Assembly (NCBI GenBank): GCA_900316285.1
Contig: ONCG01000011.1
Coordinates: 1 to 64,000 of the forward strand
Origin: an uncultured Prevotellaceae bacterium
Lineage (GTDB): Bacteria > Bacteroidota > Bacteroidia > Bacteroidales > Bacteroidaceae
Reading direction: 5' to 3'
Length of the DNA: 64,000 bases
Part shown: positions 9,023 to 17,795 of the stretch, piece after piece
Layout: the number at the start of each line of letters is the position of its first letter
Position numbering within the stretch: the first letter of the stretch is position 1
Program-made: the position numbers and the translations under genes
The notes under the pieces: model-generated
Told to the model about the DNA's origin: nothing
What the model saw: the letters and a program-made list of their open reading frames with translations, nothing else
Databases searched by the model: none

Positions 9023-10189
9023 ATGAAGAAGTATTTCAAAATCGTGATTGCACTGCTGGTGGCACTGGTCTTCATCGGCATGTTTGTATTTCTTTGGATG
9101 AAGTCACAGCCGAAACCCGACGTCTATGAAGAGTTCACACCCGAGGTGATGGACCTGAAGAAGACCACTGTCGTGACGGGAAAGATTGAGCCGCGCAACG
9201 AGGTGAACGTGAAACCGCAGATCAGTGGAATCATTGCCGAGATCATGAAGGAGGCCGGCGACCATGTGCAGGCAGGCGAAGTCATCGCCCGCGTAAAAGT
9301 CATCCCCGACATGCAGCAGCTCTCGTCGGCACAAGCGCGTGTACGACTGGCCACGGTGAACGCCCAACAGGCGAAGACCGACCTCGACCGCGAGCAAGTG
9401 CTCTTCGACAAAGGACTGGTGTCGGCCGACGAATACGACAAGATACGACAGGCCTACCGCCAGGCTCGCGAGGAGGTGACAGCCGCCACCGACCAGTTGC
9501 AAGTGGTGCGCGACGGTGTCTCCAAAAGCAATGCTTCGGCATCGTCGACCCTCATCCGCTCTACCATCACGGGTCTTATCCTCGACATCCCCGTGAAAGT
9601 AGGTAATTCGGTGATTCTCAGCAACACCTTCAACGACGGTACCACGATTGCCACCGTTGCCAATATGGGCGACCTCATCTTCCGTGGAAACATCGATGAG
9701 ACGGAGGTGGGAAGCCTCGTAGCCGGCATGCCCATGCAGATCACCATCGGTGCTATGCAGGACCTGACGTTCGATGCTACGCTGGAATATATCTCCCCGA
9801 AGGCCGTTGAAAGCAATGGCGCCAACCAGTTCGAGCTGAAGGCGGCCGTGCTGCAGCGACAGATCAACAAACAGGCGAAGGCTCCGCAGCGTGTTGGCGA
9901 GAAAGGCATCAGCGCAGCACAGATTCGCAGTGGCTATTCTGCCAATGCAAACATCGTACTGGCAGAGGTGAAGCAGGCCCTTACCATTCCCGAGAGTGCT
10001 ATTGAATTCAGCGACGGCAACACATTCGTCTATGTCATCAAGGGCGAAGGCGATAAGAAGGAGTATGAACGTCGCAGTGTGAAGACGGGTTTGAGCGATG
10101 GCATCCGCATCGAGATCCTCAGTGGCATCACAAAAAAGGACCTCATCAGAGGTCCCAAGATTATTGCGACTGAAGAGTCGGAAGAGTAA
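9023..10189 (+). CDS. Periplasmic adaptor (MacA/HlyD family)
   Basis: A 388-residue membrane-fusion protein with one N-terminal membrane helix (about residues 6-27). Split lipoyl halves (KIEPRNEVNVKPQISG ... RSTITGLILDIPVKVGN) surround a coiled-coil hairpin, and beta-barrel and membrane-proximal domains follow. As the last gene of the operon it would link the MacB pair to an outer-membrane TolC channel. No TolC gene is present nearby, so the channel must be encoded elsewhere. Confidence 0.92.
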   Translation: MKKYFKIVIALLVALVFIGMFVFLWMKSQPKPDVYEEFTPEVMDLKKTTVVTGKIEPRNEVNVKPQISGIIAEIMKEAGDHVQAGEVIARVKVIPDMQQLSSAQARVRLATVNAQQAKTDLDREQVLFDKGLVSADEYDKIRQAYRQAREEVTAATDQLQVVRDGVSKSNASASSTLIRSTITGLILDIPVKVGNSVILSNTFNDGTTIATVANMGDLIFRGNIDETEVGSLVAGMPMQITIGAMQDLTFDATLEYISPKAVESNGANQFELKAAVLQRQINKQAKAPQRVGEKGISAAQIRSGYSANANIVLAEVKQALTIPESAIEFSDGNTFVYVIKGEGDKKEYERRSVKTGLSDGIRIEILSGITKKDLIRGPKIIATEESEE

Positions 10190-10559
10190 GGGTTTAGTTT
10201 AGAGTTTAGAGTTTAGAGTTTAGAGTTGAGAGTTCTTTCTCAGCTCGCTGAGAAAAGTTGAGAAGGGTTGAGAATGGTTGAGAAAGGTTATGAATGGTTC
10301 TTTCTCAACTGTGCTTCGAAAGCGAGCAAGCTCGAGCGGAGAAAGGGACGGCCTGAAGGGCCAACAGCTATCAGCCCAGGGCAGCGCCCTGGGAATTGTG
10401 GGTTTTCACATGGGTTTTCGCGCTGTAAGTGCAAAAGCTTTTGCCCTTTCAGGGCGAAGTTTCTCTTGCACCATACCACCCAGGGCGCTGCCCTGGGCTG
10501 ATGGCTGTTGGCCCTTCAGGCCGTTTATACGTTAGATGCTATTTTGTTGCCTTTAGGTG
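10190..10559. repeat. Repeat-filled intergenic stretch with 46-bp inverted repeat
   Basis: It begins with short GTTTAGA-type tandem repeats and 10-bp units. An imperfect 46-bp inverted repeat follows, with arms 10,348-10,393 and 10,479-10,524. The arms contain GGCCTGAAGGGCCAACAGC and CCCAGGGC(AG/GC)CGCCCTGGG-type palindromes. A related palindrome occurs near 52,440-52,490. No gene is seen. Confidence 0.8.
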
Positions 10560-11636
10560 CTATTTCAACACGGGCCAACCGTCCTTGGACCATTCAATCT
10601 CACGTTGCACGAGGATGGATTGGCCGTGCATCGGCAGGTAGTAGCCGTGACAGATGAAGAGCGTGCGAGGACGCATGTCGAGGAGCGTCGTCGGCAAATC
10701 ATAAACGGCGCAATGGCCAGCAGCCTCAAATTCTTTCTTATCACCCTCGATGACAAGTGTGCCACCACCCTCGGTCATCTTCTTTCCGTTGCGGTCGCAG
10801 TAGGGTCCGTCGACTTTGCGGCTGCGTCCCACCACTACATTATAACTACTCTTTTCACCGCGGCAACAATAATCCCAACTGGCAAACAGATAGTACCAGC
10901 CGTTGCGCTTGTAGATGAACGGAGCCTCGATGGCGTTCACACCCGCCCACTTCGACGTGGGATTCTCCAGTCCCGGAGGCGCGGTCTTGTAGCGACGGGC
11001 AATGGTCTGAGGCTTCTGGCCTGCAGCCACATGCATCGTGCTATCCAGGCGCACCAGCTGTATGCCATCCCAGAACGACCCGTAGACCATCCACGGGTTG
11101 TCGTTATCGTCGATGACAAAGCAGGGATCGATGGCATTCCAGTCGTCGCGCAGGCTCTTATCGGCATTAGGCTCAGGAGAGTTGCTGGCGATGATGCAGC
11201 CAAGGTCCTTCCATTCGGGGCGTGCCAGCGTCGGCGTACTCATCAGGCCTATCGCCGACGTGTTCTTGCCGAAGGTAGAGCAGCTGTAGGACAGCCACCA
11301 GCGGCCATGCCAGCGAATGATGTCGGGAGCCCACACATGGTCTTGGAATCCCGGAACAGCCTCATGCGCCCACTCAGGAACCTCCGGCATCACACCATCT
11401 GGAAAGAAGCGCCATGTCTTCCTATCTTCCGATGTCATGAGCTGCAACTTGCGGCCCGTGCTAAAGAGATAATAGGTACCATTTTCATAGGCCATCACCG
11501 GATCGTGAACCATTGCGGTATCGGTCTTGAACGAACGCATCATTCGCCTGCGCTGCTGCGCGTCGGCCGTCTGCGAGATTGCACTTAGCACCAATGTGCA
11601 CAAGAGAAATGAGAGGAGTTGTCTAGTAGTTTTCAT
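10560..11636 (-). CDS. GH43 arabinan endo-1,5-alpha-L-arabinosidase-like
   Basis: The start is set at the ATG that begins MKTTRQLLSFLL, which gives a normal signal peptide ending at TADAQ and a 358-residue exported enzyme. The upstream ATG would add 22 unrelated residues and overlap the neighbouring gene. The GH43 five-bladed propeller signatures are visible: catalytic-base Asp in MVHDPVM, the AIDPCF aspartate and the IEAPF acid glutamate. The VWAPDIIRWHGRWWLSYS segment is typical of arabinan endo-hydrolases. It fits the pectin side-chain theme of other genes in the window. Confidence 0.9.
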   Translation of the reverse strand: MKTTRQLLSFLLCTLVLSAISQTADAQQRRRMMRSFKTDTAMVHDPVMAYENGTYYLFSTGRKLQLMTSEDRKTWRFFPDGVMPEVPEWAHEAVPGFQDHVWAPDIIRWHGRWWLSYSCSTFGKNTSAIGLMSTPTLARPEWKDLGCIIASNSPEPNADKSLRDDWNAIDPCFVIDDNDNPWMVYGSFWDGIQLVRLDSTMHVAAGQKPQTIARRYKTAPPGLENPTSKWAGVNAIEAPFIYKRNGWYYLFASWDYCCRGEKSSYNVVVGRSRKVDGPYCDRNGKKMTEGGGTLVIEGDKKEFEAAGHCAVYDLPTTLLDMRPRTLFICHGYYLPMHGQSILVQREIEWSKDGWPVLK

Positions 11637-11676
11637 TTTGGTTAGGAAAATAGTAGTGATACAATAAGTCGTTTTG

Positions 11677-12252
11677 TCAGTAGAGCAGGATGAGTCCTGC
11701 AAAGGCAGCGAAGCAAATCATCTTGATGGGGTTTATTTTCACCCACTTCGTTCCGACGAATGTGGCTACGAACAAGCCAACGCTGATCCAGAACTGCCAC
11801 GGATTCACCTTCGGAGTGGAGAAGTTCTCGTCGTTCATCAGCAAGAGCGTTGCCGCCGCCAGCAGGCCCACCACCACGGGTCGCAACGCCGTGAAGATGT
11901 TCTGCACAACTGGCGTGTCCATGTATTTCATGAACAACTTACTGATGAGAATCATCAAGATGAGCGAGGGCAGAACCAGCGCAAACGTCGCCGTGACTGA
12001 GCCCAGCACCGCCATGGCCCCATTGAAGCCTGCATTGTGTACTGCAGCATAGCCGCAATAGGTTGCCGAGTTGATGCCAATAGGTCCGGGCGTCATCTGC
12101 GAAATAGCCACGATGTTCGTAAACTCTGCCGACGTCAGCCAGTGGTAGTGCACGACTGTCTCCGTCTGTATGAGCGAGAGCATGCCATAACCACCACCGA
12201 ACCCGAAGAGTCCGATTTCGAAAAATGTGATGAACAGATAGAGATATATCAT
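11677..12252 (-). CDS. Chromate transporter family, half protein B
   Basis: A 191-residue hydrophobic protein of the CHR family. The motif FGFGGGYGMLSLIQ, TPGPIGINSATYCGY and about six membrane helices identify it. It pairs with the upstream half protein at 12,364. Two-gene CHR systems are thought to work as heterodimers. Chromate export is the family label; the natural substrate here is uncertain. Confidence 0.9.
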   Translation of the reverse strand: MIYLYLFITFFEIGLFGFGGGYGMLSLIQTETVVHYHWLTSAEFTNIVAISQMTPGPIGINSATYCGYAAVHNAGFNGAMAVLGSVTATFALVLPSLILMILISKLFMKYMDTPVVQNIFTALRPVVVGLLAAATLLLMNDENFSTPKVNPWQFWISVGLFVATFVGTKWVKINPIKMICFAAFAGLILLY

Positions 12253-12363
12253 CTTTATTTACGATTGTACAACTTTTGGAGCAGCGAGTGCAAAGAGAAT
12301 CTTTCGAAGCGCAGCGGAGAAAGAACTCTCAACTCTAAACTCTAAACTCTCAACTTTAAAAAA

Positions 12364-12909
12364 CTACTCCGTAGGAGTAATGAACTGTCCGTAGAGGTAG
12401 CCGATGATGGCAGCTGTGATGATGATGATCACCGGATTGACACCCAGCAGCCAGATGAGCAAGGCCGTGACGATGGGAATCCAACACGTAGAGAGGGTGA
12501 TATGCGCACTCTTTGCCAGATTGAACGTCGGCACTGCGATGAGGGCTACCACTGCCGGACGAATGCCTCTGAACATCGCTGCCACCCAGGGAACATCCAT
12601 GAAGCGATGGAAGAACATAGCGATGAGCAAGATGATGATGAACGAAGGCAGAGCGGCGCCCAGCGCCGAAACGATGGCACCGCTCTCCTTTCGTAGCTTA
12701 TAGCCGATGAATGTCGAGATGTTGATGGCAAACACGCCAGGGCAGCTCTGTGCCACAGCGATGAGGTCGATGAACTCCTCACGTGAGATCCAGTGGTGCT
12801 TGTCGACCACCTCGTCTTCTATGATTGGAATCATCGCATAGCCTCCACCCAGTGTGAAAGCCCCAATCTTGCCAAAAGTCTTAAACAATTGCAACAGCAT
12901 ATTCGTCAC
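12364..12909 (-). CDS. Chromate transporter family, half protein A
   Basis: A 181-residue CHR half transporter with the duplicated family motif FTLGGGYAMIPIIEDEVV and AQSCPGVFAINISTFIGY. It is transcribed ahead of half B, with about 110 bp of short repeats (ACTCTAAACTCT-type) between them. It lies directly after purL on the same strand. Confidence 0.9.
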   Translation of the reverse strand: MTNMLLQLFKTFGKIGAFTLGGGYAMIPIIEDEVVDKHHWISREEFIDLIAVAQSCPGVFAINISTFIGYKLRKESGAIVSALGAALPSFIIILLIAMFFHRFMDVPWVAAMFRGIRPAVVALIAVPTFNLAKSAHITLSTCWIPIVTALLIWLLGVNPVIIIITAAIIGYLYGQFITPTE

Positions 12910-12950
12910 CTTATCTTGTCACCTTGTTACTTTGGTACTTTGTTACCTTG

Positions 12951-15900
12951 TTATTTCGCAACCTTCTCTTCCACCCAGCGGCGGGCATTGACGAATGCCT
13001 CAATCCACGGGGTCACCTCATCCAAGCGACGGCTGATGGGATACCATGCATTCTGCCAGGGGAAGAGGGCACGCTCCAAGTGCGGCATCATGGCCAAATG
13101 GCGGCCGTCGGCAGAACAGATGCCGGCAACATCGAAGTCGGAACCGTTGGGGTTGGCAGGATAACCATGGTGGTTGTATTTCGCGATAACATGATATTTC
13201 TGCTCGCCCTCGGGCAACGAGAAACGACCTTCGCCGTGAGCCACCCAGATGCCCAGCTTCGTTCCACCGAGCGTGCGGAACATCACACTCTCGTTCTCAG
13301 GAATAGCAAGTGTGAGGAAGCCGCTCTCAAACTTGCGCGACACGTTGTGGAGCATCTTTGCCTGAGCCGACTTGTCGATGAGTCCCAGTTCCACCATCAG
13401 CTGGCAACCGTTGCAGATGCCGAGCGACAGCGTGTCCTCGCGGGCATAGAAGCGGTCGAGGGCCTCTTTTGCCTTGGGGTTGTAAAGGAAGGCGCCAGCC
13501 CAACCCTTTGCCGAGCCGAGCACGTCGCTATTCGAGAATCCGCCGCAGAACACAATCATGTTGACTTCGTCGAGCGTCTCGCGACCCGTGATGAGATCGG
13601 TCATCATGACATCCTTCACATCGAAGCCAGCCAAGTAGAGGCAGTAAGCCATTTCACGTTCGCCATTGGTGCCCTTCTCGCGGATGATGGCAGCCTTCGG
13701 ACGGTTGTCGGCAGCGACGTTGCAGCTGCGGTCGAAGCTCAGGCCATACTGGCGCAGACTGCCCGTGAAGCCACGCGGGAATTTCATCTCCAGCGGCTGC
13801 TGCTTGTAGTTCTCGAAGCGTTCGCGAGCCATGCCATTGCGGCTCTGACGGCGATCGAGCAGATAGCTGGTCTGATACCACACATCGCGCAGATGGTCGA
13901 TGTCGAGTGTCATCTCGTCATCGTTATTCTTGATGATCAGTTCACGACCTGTCTCAATGGGATAGCCAATCTTTGCGAAGCCTACACCCACATCCTCCAG
14001 ATAGTCGCGGAGGTCGAACTTATGCTCGTCGCTCACCTGGATAACCACACCGGGATTCTCAGCGAAGAGTGTTTTTACGATATCGCCATCGGTACAGATG
14101 TCGTGCAGATTAACGTGTATGCCGCCCTGCTTGTTGGCAAATGCCATCTCAAGGAGTGTGGTAATCAAACCACCAGCCGAGATGTCGTGGCCAGCCATCA
14201 CCCATCCACGGCGGATGAGCTCCTGCACGGCGTTGAAGCAGTCGACGAAATATTCGGGATTAGTCACTGTCGGCACATCGCTTCCCACCTTGCCCAGACT
14301 CTGTGCAAAGGCAGAACCGCCGAGACGCTGCTCGCAGAACGAGAAGTCGATGTGGTAGAGGCTCGAGCGCTTGTCGTTCACCAGCACGGGGCTTACCACC
14401 TTGCGCACGTCGTCGACCTCGCCGCCACTGCTCACGATCACCGTTCCGGGAGCGATGATCTTCTCGCCGTTCGGATATTGCTGCGACATCGACAGCGAGT
14501 CCTTACCCGTGGGAACATTCACACCGAGTGCACAGCAGAAGTCGCTCAGGGCTTCCACAGCACTGTACAAACGGGCATCCTCGCCTTCCTGCGAACGGCA
14601 AGGCCACATCCAGTTGGCCGAGAGCGACACGCTTTCCAAGCCCTCTGCAAGCGGGGCCCACACAATATTCGTGAGCGACTCAGCGACTGAGAGTACACTG
14701 CCGGCCTCGGGCGAAGCCAGTCCAGCCTGCGGGGCATGTCCCAGTGCCGTTGCAATACCCTTGCGGCCACGATAGTCGAGGGCTACCACACCACAATCGG
14801 AGAGCGGCAGCTGAATCTCACCTTGGCACTGCTGACGTGCAATCTTACCTGTCACCGAACGGTCCACCTTGTTCGTGAGCCAGTCCTTACAAGCCACGGC
14901 CTCCAGCTGCAGCACGCGCTCCAGATATTCGTTGAACCGCGCGGCATCGTAAGCCACGGGCTCGTAGAGTCGCTCCACGGTCGTGTCGCGCATGATGGTC
15001 TTCGGCGAGTGGCCGAACATCTGTGCCACGTCGAGGTCGAACGGCTTCACGCCATCGGCCTGACGGAACGAGAAGTGAGCATCGCCCGTGGTCTCGCCCA
15101 CCACATAAAGCGGAGCACGCTCGCGCTCGGCAATCTGCCGCACGTGGTCGATGTGTTGCTCGTCGATGAGCAGACCCATGCGTTCCTGACTCTCGTTGGC
15201 AATGATTTCCTTGGCTGATAGCGTCTGGTCGCCGATGGGAAGCTTTGCCATATCAATCTCACCGCCGCACTCCTCGACCAGCTCCGAGAGGCAGTTCAGA
15301 TGGCCTGCCGAGCCATGGTCGTGAATGGAGACAACGGGATTTTGGTCTTCTTCAACCAGTGCACGCACGAGGTTGTAGGCACGCTTCTGCATCTCTGGGT
15401 TGGCACGCTGCACAGCATTCAGCTCGATGCCATTGCTATAGCGACCCGTGTCGACCGACGACACCGATCCGCCACCGAGTCCGATGCGATAGTTGTCGCC
15501 TCCAACAACCACCACCTTATTTCCTTTCTGCGGTTCCTTCTTCAGGCAGTCGCGCTTCTTGCCATAGCCCACGCCGCCTGCCAGCATAATCACCTTATCA
15601 TAAGCGTACTTCTCCTCACCCTCCTGATGTTCGAAGGTAAGCACAGAGCCCGTGATGAGCGGCTGACCGAACTTATTACCGAAGTCGCTGGCACCGTTAG
15701 AGGCCTTGATGAGAATCTGCTCGGGCGTCTGATAGAGCCACTGGCGAACGGGCAGCAGGTTTTCCCAATCGCGCAGCTCACCATCTTCAGTGTCGAGGCG
15801 CGGATAGCTCGTCATATAGACTGCCGTTCCGGCGATGGGCCATGAGCCCGTACCACCACCCATGCGGTCGCGAATCTCACCACCCGTGCCCGTAGCAGCA

Positions 15901-16679
15901 CCGTTGAAGGGTTCCACCGTCGTCGGGAAGTTGTGCGTCTCTGCCTTCAGCGAGATGACACTCTCAATCTCCTTTACCTGGAACCAGTCGGCTGTCGACT
16001 GGTCAGACGGTGCAAACTGCTCCACCATCGGTCCTTGGGCAAACGCCACATTGTCTTTGTATGCCGAGAGAATCTTATTGGGATTCTCCTTCGTGGTCTT
16101 CTTAATCATCTGGAAGAGCGACGACTCCTTTTCCTCACCGTCGATGATGAAGGTGCCACCGAAAATCTTATGGCGGCAGTGCTCGGAGTTGATCTGGGCA
16201 AAGCCGAAAATCTCAGAGTCGGTGAGCGGGCGCCCGTTCTGCTTCTCGATGTCGTGCAGATAGCTGATTTCCTCGGCCGAGAGCGCCAGTCCTTCCTGCT
16301 CGTTGTAAGCTTCCAGGTCGTCGATGTAGCGGATGGGGTCGGGTTGTATGTCGACCGTGAACACGTCCTGGTTGAGCCCGTCGTACATGCGCTGCAGCAT
16401 CGGGTCGTGGTCGGCATCGGCCGATGCCACGGGGAAGAACTCTTCAATACGCGAAATGCCGCTGAGGCTCATGTTCTGTGTAATCTCAACGGCATTCGTG
16501 CTCCACGGCGTAATCATTTCCCGACGTGGGCCTACAAAGAATCCTTCCAGCTGCTTTGCATCGAGCAGCGAGGCTTCGCCATAAAGCCAACAAAGAGCAC
16601 TGGTTTCTTCCTGACTGGGGGTGTGATTAATTGCCGTGGCAATCACGGACTTTTGGGGAGTTTGGAAAAAAAGTATCAT
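12951..16679 (-). CDS. purL: Phosphoribosylformylglycinamidine synthase
   Basis: The large fused form (1242 residues) that makes FGAM from FGAR, glutamine and ATP in purine synthesis. The N-terminal PurS-like and linker region runs to about residue 190. Two AIR-synthase-like ATPase halves follow (KAETHNFPTTVEPFNGAATGTGGEIRD in the first half). The C-terminal class-I glutamine amidotransferase domain has its nucleophilic Cys in GICNGCQLM near residue 1089. The start ATG at 16,679 is preceded by a good -7 box. A long open frame on the opposite strand is a compositional shadow. Confidence 0.97.
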   Translation of the reverse strand: MILFFQTPQKSVIATAINHTPSQEETSALCWLYGEASLLDAKQLEGFFVGPRREMITPWSTNAVEITQNMSLSGISRIEEFFPVASADADHDPMLQRMYDGLNQDVFTVDIQPDPIRYIDDLEAYNEQEGLALSAEEISYLHDIEKQNGRPLTDSEIFGFAQINSEHCRHKIFGGTFIIDGEEKESSLFQMIKKTTKENPNKILSAYKDNVAFAQGPMVEQFAPSDQSTADWFQVKEIESVISLKAETHNFPTTVEPFNGAATGTGGEIRDRMGGGTGSWPIAGTAVYMTSYPRLDTEDGELRDWENLLPVRQWLYQTPEQILIKASNGASDFGNKFGQPLITGSVLTFEHQEGEEKYAYDKVIMLAGGVGYGKKRDCLKKEPQKGNKVVVVGGDNYRIGLGGGSVSSVDTGRYSNGIELNAVQRANPEMQKRAYNLVRALVEEDQNPVVSIHDHGSAGHLNCLSELVEECGGEIDMAKLPIGDQTLSAKEIIANESQERMGLLIDEQHIDHVRQIAERERAPLYVVGETTGDAHFSFRQADGVKPFDLDVAQMFGHSPKTIMRDTTVERLYEPVAYDAARFNEYLERVLQLEAVACKDWLTNKVDRSVTGKIARQQCQGEIQLPLSDCGVVALDYRGRKGIATALGHAPQAGLASPEAGSVLSVAESLTNIVWAPLAEGLESVSLSANWMWPCRSQEGEDARLYSAVEALSDFCCALGVNVPTGKDSLSMSQQYPNGEKIIAPGTVIVSSGGEVDDVRKVVSPVLVNDKRSSLYHIDFSFCEQRLGGSAFAQSLGKVGSDVPTVTNPEYFVDCFNAVQELIRRGWVMAGHDISAGGLITTLLEMAFANKQGGIHVNLHDICTDGDIVKTLFAENPGVVIQVSDEHKFDLRDYLEDVGVGFAKIGYPIETGRELIIKNNDDEMTLDIDHLRDVWYQTSYLLDRRQSRNGMARERFENYKQQPLEMKFPRGFTGSLRQYGLSFDRSCNVAADNRPKAAIIREKGTNGEREMAYCLYLAGFDVKDVMMTDLITGRETLDEVNMIVFCGGFSNSDVLGSAKGWAGAFLYNPKAKEALDRFYAREDTLSLGICNGCQLMVELGLIDKSAQAKMLHNVSRKFESGFLTLAIPENESVMFRTLGGTKLGIWVAHGEGRFSLPEGEQKYHVIAKYNHHGYPANPNGSDFDVAGICSADGRHLAMMPHLERALFPWQNAWYPISRRLDEVTPWIEAFVNARRWVEEKVAK

Positions 16680-16719
16680 ACTCGTTCCTATGAATAGTGT
16701 TATGTTTTAAATTTGCTTG

Positions 16720-16727
16720 CAAAGGTA
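16720..16727 (-). promoter_or_regulatory. Putative -7 box of purL
   Basis: On the minus strand the sequence reads TACCTTTG followed by CA, about 40 bp before the purL ATG. Confidence 0.55.
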
Positions 16728-16779
16728 GCCATTTTTTTCGATATAATAGCAGAAAGCGCCACATTTCTCGTGCATTTTT

Positions 16780-16809
16780 TTTGCAATACATCATTTTTTA
16801 TTACCTTTG
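16780..16809 (+). promoter_or_regulatory. Putative promoter of AraC-type regulator
   Basis: TTTG (16,780-16,783) and TACCTTTG (16,802-16,809) are 18 bp apart, close to the 19-21 bp Bacteroidetes spacing. The regulator starts 28 bp downstream. It is divergent from the purL promoter. Confidence 0.55.
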
Positions 16810-16837
16810 CAGAAATTAATAACGAAAACCTGCCTTC

Positions 16838-17722
16838 ATGGAAACGAGAGTCTTGCACGAAATAACCCCATTGGCTGAAAGCGACTTCATGTATGTGGCC
16901 GACCGTCATAAGACGGAATTCAACTACCCCATCCACAATCATGACGTGTGCGAACTTAATTTCGTGGAAAACGCTGCCGGCTGCCGCAGAGTGGTTGGCG
17001 ACTCCAGCGAAGTCATCGGCGACTACGACCTCGTGCTCATCACCGGTCCGGAGCTCGAACACGTCTGGGAGCAGCACGAATGTCACTCCGACGACATTCA
17101 TGAAATCACCGTGCAGTTCAATCTCGACTTCAACAACGAATCCGGACCTTTCGGCACCAATCCGATGGCTTCCATTCGCAAGCTCTGCCAACGGGCGCAA
17201 CGAGGCGTGGCATTCCCGCTGAAGGCAATCATGAACATCTATCCTAGGATTGAGCGCCTGTCGACCATCAGCGACGCCTTCTATGCTTCGCGCGAACTGC
17301 TTACCATCCTCTATGAGCTCTCGAAGAGCGATGGCGCCTACGAACTGGCGTCGAGTGCCTTCGCGAAGGTTAGCGTGGAGAGCGACAGCCGTCGGGTGCT
17401 GAAGGTGAAGACGTTCATCGAAAGCCACTACAGCGACGAGTTGCGCCTGCAGCAGATTGCCGACCTCGTCAATATGACTCCCTCGGCGTTCAGCCGTTTC
17501 TTCAAACTGCGCACAGGAAAGAGCCTCAACGAATACATCGTCGACGTGCGGTTGGGATATGCCGCCCGCCGGCTCATCGACACCACCGATTCGGTTGCCG
17601 AGGTGTGCTACACCTGCGGGTTCAACACGCTGAGCAACTTCAACCGCCTGTTCAAGAAGCGGAAGGGCTGCAATCCTACGGCGTTTCGCGAGAAGTATCG
17701 GAAGACGAAGGTGATTGTGTAG
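16838..17722 (+). CDS. AraC-family transcriptional regulator
   Basis: A 294-residue regulator. An N-terminal cupin-like sensing domain (HNHDVCELNFVE, LITGPELEHVW) is followed by a C-terminal AraC/XylS double helix-turn-helix at about residues 190-290 (LRLQQIADLVNMTPSAFSRFF and CGFNTLSNFNRLFKKRKG). It lies 73 bp ahead of the esterase-GH5-GH97 gene run on the same strand and probably controls it in response to a sugar. Confidence 0.92.
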   Translation: METRVLHEITPLAESDFMYVADRHKTEFNYPIHNHDVCELNFVENAAGCRRVVGDSSEVIGDYDLVLITGPELEHVWEQHECHSDDIHEITVQFNLDFNNESGPFGTNPMASIRKLCQRAQRGVAFPLKAIMNIYPRIERLSTISDAFYASRELLTILYELSKSDGAYELASSAFAKVSVESDSRRVLKVKTFIESHYSDELRLQQIADLVNMTPSAFSRFFKLRTGKSLNEYIVDVRLGYAARRLIDTTDSVAEVCYTCGFNTLSNFNRLFKKRKGCNPTAFREKYRKTKVIV

Positions 17723-17795
17723 GGGTTAAAGCGTGAGGAAGGGTAATTAGGGTGATTAGGGTGATTAGGGAAATTAGGGAAATTAAGAATAAAAA

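Noticed and set aside
9526..9545. AGCAATGCT core inside the adaptor gene
   Set aside because: A single copy within normal coding sequence (SKSNAS), with no neighbouring 22-bp units; probably coincidence.
10557..11588. 343-codon open frame on the plus strand
   Set aside because: Antisense to the GH43 gene, which has a signal peptide and the three catalytic motifs.
12924..14690. 588-codon open frame on the plus strand
   Set aside because: Antisense shadow of purL. The His/Val/Ala-rich translation has no family signature.
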